Positions 7,029 through 11,170 of a stretch of 11,170 nucleotides of DNA are shown here, piece by piece. This DNA comes from Acidimicrobiaceae bacterium (GTDB lineage: Bacteria; Actinomycetota; Acidimicrobiia; Acidimicrobiales; RAAP-2). Made by a program: the position numbers and the translations under genes. The stretch lies in the NCBI GenBank assembly GCA_003157945.1, contig PMFY01000403.1, forward strand, positions 3,200-14,369, read 5' to 3'. Within the stretch, counting starts at the first letter, position 1. The number at the start of each line of letters is the position of its first letter. The notes beneath the pieces are model-generated. The model was not told the origin of the DNA and ran no database searches. It saw only the letters and a list, made by a program, of their open reading frames with translations.

Positions 7029-7046
7029 TCCGTGGTCCCCGTCCGC

Positions 7047-7052
7047 TAGCTT
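7047..7052 (+). promoter_or_regulatory. Leaderless -10 box (TAGCTT) for the CoA-transferase gene
   Basis: TAGCTT fits TANNNT and lies 7 nt before the ATG at 7060. This supports ATG 7060 over the in-frame TTG at 7051, which lies inside the box. The matching -35 region would overlap the crotonase -10 box at 7023-7028. Confidence 0.55.
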
Positions 7053-7059
7053 GCCCGGC

Positions 7060-8802
7060 ATGGCCGGCTCGCCCACCGACGGACCCGCTCCGTCCGGAGC
7101 CACCGCAGCCGGGGCCGCCACCGACAAGGTGTGCTCGCTGGACGAGGCGGTGGCCCACGTGCAGGCGGGCGACGCGGTCCACGTCGTCACCAACCACACC
7201 CGCTGGACGGCGGCGGCCCGCCACCTGGTCCGGCACTGGTGGGGTCGGGACCCGCACTTCACCCTGGTGATGCTGAGCCTGTCCAGCCTCGGGGCACTCT
7301 TCTTCCGGGGTGGACTGGTGGACAAGGTGGTGACCGGTTACTCGGGCGACATCTTCCCGAGCGTCTCCCCCAATCCCAACTTCTCCGACGCCTACCTGCG
7401 CGGTGAGGTCGAGGTCGAGCACTGGTCGTTCCTGACGTTCCTCCAGCGCCTCGAGGCGGCGGCCCGCGGGCTGCCCGCCGTCACCACCGCATCGCTGGCC
7501 GGCTCGTCGATGGCCGGGAACCCGGGCTACGCCCAGGTCGACACCCCGTTCGGGCGGGTGGGCCTGCTCGAGGCCTACTCCCCCGACATCACCCTGCTCC
7601 ACGCTCCCGTCGCCGACCGACAGGGCAACCTCGCCTTCCAGCCACCCGGGCTCGAGGGCGTGTGGGGGGCGCTCGCCGCCCGCCGCGGCGTGGTGGCCAC
7701 CGTCGACCGCGTGGTGGACGACATCCGGCCGTGGTCGCACCTGGTCCAGGTCCCGGCCCACCGGGTGCTGGCCGTGGCCGAGACCCCGCTCGGCGCCCAC
7801 CCCGGTGGGCTGTTCGCCCGCGACGTACCGGTCGACCCCTACGGCGAGGACCTGGAGTTCTGGACCGAGGCCCGCGCCGCCAGCCACGGCGAGGGGTACG
7901 ACCGCTGGATCGAGGAGTGGGTGCTCGGTCCCGCCGACCAGGAGGAGTACCTGGCCCGCCTCGGCCCCGACCGCATCGCCGGCCTGCGCCGTCGGGCCGA
8001 GCCCGACTCGTGGCGCGACGACGAGGCCGCCCACCCTCCCGACCTCACGGCCGAGCCGGCCGCCTGGGAGATCGCCGCCGTCCACGGTGCCCGCTACCTG
8101 GCCGACCGGGTCGTCGCCCTCGACGCCGACGCGGTGCTGGCCGGCGCCGGCGTGGCCAACCTGGCGGCGTGGTTGGCCGTCGACCTCGCCCGGGACCGCG
8201 GCTGCGACGCCGTGCTGGCGGCGGAGCTCGGGCTGTGGGGCTACCGTCCCACGCCGGCCGATCCGTTCATCTTCAACCACCGCAGCTTCCCGACGGCCAC
8301 CATGCTGGGCGACGCCGAGCAGGTGCTCGGCGGCCTGGTCGGCGGTCCCGGCACCACGCTGCTGGCCTGCCTCGGGGCGGCCCAGATCGACCGGCACGGC
8401 AACATCAACTCCACCGTGATCGGGGACTCGGTGTTCCTGGTCGGATCCGGGGGCGGCAACGACGTGGCCTCCACGGCCGACGAGGTGGTGGTGATGTCGA
8501 CCTTGACCCGTCGCCGGGCCGTGGCCGACGTCCCGTACGTGACCTCCCCCGGGGTCCGGGTCCGGGCCTTCGTGACCGATCTCGCCCTCTTCGAACGGGA
8601 CGCGGGGGGCGAACTGGCCCTCACCGCCGTGGCGCCGGGCGCGGGCTCCGTCGCCGACCGGGTGGCTCACGTGCGCACCCTGTGCCCGTGGGAGCTGCAC
8701 GTCGCCGACCGGGTCGCCGAACTCGAGCCGCCGGACCCGGACCTCGTCGAGCGGCTGCGCCGATGGGACCCCGAGGGCCGGTTCCTGCGTCCCGGGAACT
8801 AA
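7060..8802 (+). CDS. Fused alpha-beta class I CoA-transferase (glutaconate CoA-transferase / IpdAB-like)
   Basis: A 580-residue protein in which both halves of a normally two-subunit class I CoA-transferase are joined. The N-terminal half (about 20-280) has the subunit-A layout, with S-L-D-E-A-V-A-H-V, a glycine-rich turn in V-T-G-Y-S-G-D and the A-D-R-Q-G-N-L-A segment. The C-terminal half (about 330-560) is subunit-B-like: E389 in A-E-L-G-L-W-G-Y, at the place of the catalytic Glu of the glutaconate CoA-transferase beta subunit, then D-R445-H-G-N-I-N-S-T-V-I-G and G-S-G-G-G-N-D-V-A-S. The nearest functional families are glutaconate CoA-transferase and IpdAB, which opens a ring in the last steps of mycobacterial steroid degradation. 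The Glu needed in IpdA is not evident by eye, so CoA transfer seems more likely than ring hydrolysis. It is cytoplasmic. Its TAA stop overlaps the stop of the acyl-CoA dehydrogenase gene on the other strand. Confidence 0.87.
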   Translation: MAGSPTDGPAPSGATAAGAATDKVCSLDEAVAHVQAGDAVHVVTNHTRWTAAARHLVRHWWGRDPHFTLVMLSLSSLGALFFRGGLVDKVVTGYSGDIFPSVSPNPNFSDAYLRGEVEVEHWSFLTFLQRLEAAARGLPAVTTASLAGSSMAGNPGYAQVDTPFGRVGLLEAYSPDITLLHAPVADRQGNLAFQPPGLEGVWGALAARRGVVATVDRVVDDIRPWSHLVQVPAHRVLAVAETPLGAHPGGLFARDVPVDPYGEDLEFWTEARAASHGEGYDRWIEEWVLGPADQEEYLARLGPDRIAGLRRRAEPDSWRDDEAAHPPDLTAEPAAWEIAAVHGARYLADRVVALDADAVLAGAGVANLAAWLAVDLARDRGCDAVLAAELGLWGYRPTPADPFIFNHRSFPTATMLGDAEQVLGGLVGGPGTTLLACLGAAQIDRHGNINSTVIGDSVFLVGSGGGNDVASTADEVVVMSTLTRRRAVADVPYVTSPGVRVRAFVTDLALFERDAGGELALTAVAPGAGSVADRVAHVRTLCPWELHVADRVAELEPPDPDLVERLRRWDPEGRFLRPGN

Positions 8803-10022
8803 CCGGCCAGCGGGTCCATCCAGCCCGGCGACACCGTGGTCCGGCCCGCCACCACCGCGGACCCGATGAAATTGCGCTGGGCCTCGACCGTGCCGGCGCC
8901 GAAGCAGAGGCCCCGGATGTCGCGGTAGGCCCGCTCGACCGGGTACTCGTGGCTGTAGCCGTACCCGCCATGGATCTGCATGGCCTCGTCGCAGACCAGC
9001 TTGGCCGCGAGGTTGGCCGCCGTCTTGGCCAGGGCCGTCTCCAGCGGGGGCGGGGTCCCGCCCGGGCCGGCCAGGTGGACCGCCCGGGTGAGCAGGAGGC
9101 GGGCCCCTTCGAGTTGCACGGCCATGTCCGACAGCTTCCAGCGGAGCCCCTGCAGGTCGGCGATGGGACGGCCCCCCAGCTGCCGGTCGTTCATGTAGCG
9201 CACGGCGTGCTCGAGTGCCCCCTGGGCCGCACCCACGCACATGGCGGCGTTGCCGCACCGCTCATGGTTGAGGTGGCCGAGCAGCACCTTGAACGCGTCC
9301 GTGGTGGACGGGTCGCCGGCGACGAGCACGTCCTCCTCGGTGACGACCACACCGTCGAAGGCCACCTCGGCCTCGGTGGCGGCGTGGATGCCCATCCCCC
9401 AGTGCCGGCCGGTGAGCTCGACCCCGTCCCGGTCCATCGGGACCACCACCGCCCCGATCCCCTTGGCCCCCGCACCGTCGGGCCACCGGCACCACACCAG
9501 GATCCCCGCCGCCCGGTGGCCGAGGGTCGAGTAGTTCTTGTAGCCGTTGAGGCGCCAGCGGCCCAGCCCGTCGGCCACCAGGGCGCTGCGCATGTCCTGG
9601 ACGGCGGACCCGGCGTCGGGCTCGGTGATCCCGATGCTCACGATGGCCCGGCCGTCGGCCACGAGCGGGAGCCACCGGTCCTTGAGGGCGGCCCCGCCCA
9701 GGTGCTCGATCCCCCGGGACGGCCCGTTGAACGCCAGTTGGCAGCAGATGGCCGTGGACACGTCGTGGCGGGCGATCTCCTCGAGGACGATGGCGGCCTC
9801 GACGTCGCCGAGCCCGAGGCCACCCCACTCCTCGCCGATGGTGACGCGGAACAGGTCGGCGGCGGCCAGGGCCTTCAGCGCCTCCTCGGACAGTTCGCCG
9901 TCGAGGTCGGCCGCCCGGGCTCCCGGCGCCACCGCCCGGTGCCCGACGTCCCGGGCGAGCGCCCGGAGTGCCTGGCGGTCCTCCGTCTCGGCGAAGGGGT
10001 CGATGCCTCGGGACGTGGCCAC
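8799..10022 (-). CDS. Acyl-CoA dehydrogenase, IVD/LCAD-type catalytic Glu position
   Basis: A 407-residue FAD flavoenzyme that would introduce an alpha,beta double bond in an acyl-CoA. Visible blocks are the N-terminal helical region, T-E-P-D-A-G-S, L-G-H-L-N-H-E254-R, M-Q-I-H-G-G-Y-G-Y-S-H-E-Y-P-V-E-R-A-Y-R-D-I-R-G and the F-G-A376-G-T segment. In MCAD-like enzymes the base sits in the last segment (Y-E-G-T); here it is Ala, whereas E254 lies in the L-x-x-E-R helix used by isovaleryl-CoA and long-chain acyl-CoA dehydrogenases. I chose GTG 10022. The in-frame ATG at 10103 would add 27 residues, but about a third of those codons end in A or T and they read as low-complexity Gly/Ala/Pro, unlike the body of the gene. 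The open frame further upstream is an artefact opposite the SDR. It is divergent from the SDR and convergent with the CoA-transferase gene. Confidence 0.9.
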   Translation of the reverse strand: MATSRGIDPFAETEDRQALRALARDVGHRAVAPGARAADLDGELSEEALKALAAADLFRVTIGEEWGGLGLGDVEAAIVLEEIARHDVSTAICCQLAFNGPSRGIEHLGGAALKDRWLPLVADGRAIVSIGITEPDAGSAVQDMRSALVADGLGRWRLNGYKNYSTLGHRAAGILVWCRWPDGAGAKGIGAVVVPMDRDGVELTGRHWGMGIHAATEAEVAFDGVVVTEEDVLVAGDPSTTDAFKVLLGHLNHERCGNAAMCVGAAQGALEHAVRYMNDRQLGGRPIADLQGLRWKLSDMAVQLEGARLLLTRAVHLAGPGGTPPPLETALAKTAANLAAKLVCDEAMQIHGGYGYSHEYPVERAYRDIRGLCFGAGTVEAQRNFIGSAVVAGRTTVSPGWMDPLAG

Positions 10023-10102
10023 GGCGAACCGGCTTTCTGCGCGAAGGGATCGGACGGCTGCTCCGCCGGGCGCGGCCCCTGGCCGGCCCGGAGGCGTTGC
10101 CA

Positions 10103-10108
10103 TAGTAT
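10103..10108 (+). promoter_or_regulatory. Possible -10 box (TAGTAT) for the SDR-VOC transcript
   Basis: TAGTAT is a close TANNNT match in the 157-bp divergent gap, about 70 nt before the SDR ATG, giving a leader of some 65 nt. On the opposite strand the overlapping TACTAT (10107-10102) also fits TANNNT and could serve the acyl-CoA dehydrogenase gene if that starts at GTG 10022. No clear -35 is seen on either side. Confidence 0.4.
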
Positions 10109-10131
10109 TCCCGCGCTGATGGTGCCCACCT

Positions 10132-10145
10132 CCCCCGTCCGGGGG
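10132..10145. repeat. Short GC hairpin in the SDR leader
   Basis: CCCCC, GTCC, GGGGG: a perfect 5-bp stem with a 4-nt loop. If the TAGTAT box upstream is used, this hairpin lies in the 5' untranslated leader of the SDR message. It may be only compositional. Confidence 0.3.
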
Positions 10146-10152
10146 AACGGCG

Positions 10153-10165
10153 CCGTGGACCACGG
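10153..10165. promoter_or_regulatory. Perfect 13-bp dyad CCGTGG-A-CCACGG (candidate operator)
   Basis: The two 6-base halves are perfect inverted copies around a single A, placed between the putative promoter and the ribosome binding site of the SDR gene. Its right part, GGACCACGGA (10157-10166), recurs in inverted orientation between the crotonase and CoA-transferase promoters (7029-7038). This suggests, but does not show, a shared regulator. As RNA the 1-nt centre makes a poor loop, so a DNA-binding site is the likelier reading. Confidence 0.35.
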
Positions 10166-10169
10166 AGTC

Positions 10170-10173
10170 GAGG
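10170..10173 (+). promoter_or_regulatory. Ribosome binding site of the 17beta-HSD4-type SDR gene
   Basis: GAGG ends 6 nt before the ATG at 10180, and a second purine run, GGAG, lies at 10164-10167. This gene therefore seems to be translated from a leadered message, unlike the leaderless starts elsewhere in the window. Confidence 0.6.
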
Positions 10174-10179
10174 TGTCGC

Positions 10180-11082
10180 ATGCTGCTGGAGAACCGGGTG
10201 GCCGTCGTGACCGGGGCCGGTCGGGGGATCGGCCGGCAGTTCGCCCTGGAGTTGGCGGCCCAGGGTGCCGCCGTCGTCGTCAACGACCTCGGGGTCAGCC
10301 TGCGGGGCGACGCCGAGGCGGAGGACGCCGCCACCTCGGTCTGCCGGGAGATCGAAGCGGCCGGCGGGAAGGCGGTGCCGTCCCACGAGTCGGTGACCGA
10401 CTTCGCCGCCGCCGAGCGGATCGTCGGCACCGCGGTGGACACCTTCGGCCGGATCGACATCCTGGTCAACAACGCCGGGATCGTCCGGGACCGGACGCTG
10501 GTCAAGATGGACGAGTCGGACTTCGACGCCGTCATCGCCACCCACCTGAAGGGGGCGTTCAACTGCACACGGCACGCCGCACCCCTCATGAAGGAGGCCG
10601 GGTACGGCCGCATCGTCAACGTGACCTCCTCGGCGGGGCTGCGGGGCAACTTCGGCCAGACCAACTACGGCGCGGCCAAGGCCGGCCTCATGGGGATGAC
10701 CTTCGTCTGGGCCCTGGAACTGGCGAAGTCGGGCATCACCGTCAACGCCATCGCACCGGCCGGGGCCACCCGGATGACCGCCGCGCTCGCCGGAGACGCG
10801 GACGGTGAGGTCGACCCCCGGCTGGACCCGGCCATGAATGCGCCGCTGGTCGCCTTCCTGGCCTCCGACCGGGCCGGACACGTGAACGGCCAGCTCTTCG
10901 GGCGCACCGACTTCAGCTACTCGCTCTTCCAGCACCCGAAGCAGATCGCCTGGATGCACAAGGACGGCGGTTGGGACACCGAGTCGGTGGCCGAGCAGTT
11001 CGACGCCATGCTGGGCCAGCACCTCCAGACCGTCGGCATGGTCATGCCCTCGGGCCTGACCCAGGACGCGGCCCGGAAGTGA
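10180..11082 (+). CDS. 17beta-HSD4/MFE2-type SDR, probable (3R)-hydroxyacyl-CoA dehydrogenase
   Basis: A 300-residue classical SDR with T11-G-A-G-R-G-I-G18, D36 at the end of the second strand (V-V-V-N-D-L-G, favouring NAD over NADP), N97-N-A-G100, S150 and Y163-G-A-A-K167. H122-L-K-G-A-F, Y141-G-R-I-V-N-V-T-S-S and G156-N-F-G-Q-T-N-Y are signatures of the dehydrogenase module of peroxisomal multifunctional enzyme 2 (17beta-HSD4), which oxidises (3R)-hydroxyacyl-CoA including bulky branched and bile-acid side-chain substrates. The hydratase-2 and SCP2 modules of the animal protein are absent. The ATG at 10180 has GAGG 6 nt upstream. Its stop overlaps the GTG of the downstream VOC gene (GTGA), so the two are probably co-translated. 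It is paralogous in layout to the N-terminal module of the tandem SDR in the BVMO operon. Confidence 0.9.
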   Translation: MLLENRVAVVTGAGRGIGRQFALELAAQGAAVVVNDLGVSLRGDAEAEDAATSVCREIEAAGGKAVPSHESVTDFAAAERIVGTAVDTFGRIDILVNNAGIVRDRTLVKMDESDFDAVIATHLKGAFNCTRHAAPLMKEAGYGRIVNVTSSAGLRGNFGQTNYGAAKAGLMGMTFVWALELAKSGITVNAIAPAGATRMTAALAGDADGEVDPRLDPAMNAPLVAFLASDRAGHVNGQLFGRTDFSYSLFQHPKQIAWMHKDGGWDTESVAEQFDAMLGQHLQTVGMVMPSGLTQDAARK

Positions 11083-11170
11083 CCGGGCCGGTCGGCAGCG
11101 TCGGTCCGGTGCCCTCGACCACCGTCAACCACGTCGGGCTCGCCGTCGCCGACCTCGAGCGGTCGCGGCG
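11079..11170 (+). CDS. VOC/glyoxalase-fold protein, N-terminal fragment (cut by window end)
   Basis: Only the first 30 codons are present. From the GTG at 11079 the frame reads through a short lead into V-N-H-V-G-L-A-V-A-D-L-E-R-S-R, the typical first strand and helix of vicinal-oxygen-chelate proteins, with the His that is usually a metal ligand. The family includes glyoxalase I, methylmalonyl-CoA epimerase and extradiol dioxygenases, and 30 residues cannot separate them. The 4-bp overlap (GTGA) with the SDR stop implies translational coupling. An in-frame GTG at 11109 is a possible alternative start that would keep the motif. The coding region continues beyond the window. Confidence 0.7.
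   Translation, partial: MTGPVGSVGPVPSTTVNHVGLAVADLERSR

Noticed and set aside
7051..7059. TTG at 7051 as start of the CoA-transferase
   Set aside because: It lies inside the TAGCTT -10 box, whereas the ATG at 7060 has the right leaderless spacing.
6850..9258. Long open frame on the minus strand (about 800 codons) opposite the CoA-transferase
   Set aside because: It is compositional shadow without recognisable domains; the plus-strand CoA-transferase explains the region.
10104..10664. Upstream extension of the acyl-CoA dehydrogenase reading frame opposite the SDR gene
   Set aside because: The extension is antisense to a well-supported SDR and has no homology to the family, whose conserved N-terminal helix begins shortly after codon 10022.
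7662..10808. Very long open frame on the plus strand (about 1,050 codons) running through the CoA-transferase, acyl-CoA dehydrogenase and SDR regions
   Set aside because: The translation is Arg/Pro/Gly-rich low complexity with no motif, as expected for an out-of-frame reading of very GC-rich DNA. All three real genes it crosses have full catalytic motifs in other frames.
1..11170. Search by eye for CRISPR arrays, tRNA or rRNA genes, insertion sequences, toxin-antitoxin or phage-defence genes
   Set aside because: No regularly spaced repeats, RNA-gene landmarks, transposase motifs or defence domains were seen; composition is uniform, with no sign of a recently inserted element.

Overview
The window is GC-rich, very compact bacterial DNA with strong G/C bias at third codon positions, several GTG starts, 4-bp gene overlaps and TANNNT -10 boxes sitting 6-7 nt before start codons (leaderless genes). 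Together this points to a high-GC actinobacterium. Acidimicrobiia or a relative is my best guess, but no marker gene here settles it. I see eleven genes, the last cut by the window end. I see no tRNA, rRNA, CRISPR array, transposase or other mobile element, and no gene-free stretch longer than about 160 bp.

Layout: (1) 2-1110, a divergent housekeeping-type pair, a DUF218/YdcF-like protein (-) and a RimJ/RimL-type GNAT acetyltransferase (+). (2) 1155-1631, a small lipoprotein (-) of unknown function. (3) 1710-6054, a minus-strand operon read in the order Baeyer-Villiger monooxygenase (BVMO), two-module short-chain dehydrogenase (SDR), TIM-barrel amidohydrolase/lactonase-like protein, with consecutive 4-bp start/stop overlaps. 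(4) 6201-7016, a crotonase-fold enzyme (-) lacking both hydratase glutamates but keeping the Asp of PaaG-type isomerases. (5) 7060-8802, a fused two-subunit class I CoA-transferase (+), divergent from the crotonase across only 43 bp. (6) 8799-10022, an acyl-CoA dehydrogenase (-) with its catalytic Glu in the isovaleryl-CoA dehydrogenase/LCAD position; its stop codon overlaps that of the CoA-transferase. (7) 10180-11082, a 17beta-HSD4/MFE2-type SDR (+), overlapping by 4 bp the start of a VOC/glyoxalase-fold gene that runs off the window.

Inferred joint role: genes 3-7 read as a catabolic island. The operon could carry a secondary (probably cyclic) alcohol to ketone (SDR), ketone to lactone or ester (BVMO) and lactone to hydroxy acid (amidohydrolase). 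The flanking genes supply CoA activation or CoA-dependent ring cleavage (CoA-transferase) and beta-oxidation-type steps (acyl-CoA dehydrogenase, crotonase, hydroxyacyl-CoA dehydrogenase). The substrate cannot be read from sequence; alicyclic, terpenoid or steroid-like carbon skeletons are the reasonable candidates. The families are known. The less ordinary points are the gene combination, the half-degenerate tandem SDR, the atypical catalytic residues in the crotonase and dehydrogenase, and the leaderless promoter layout.
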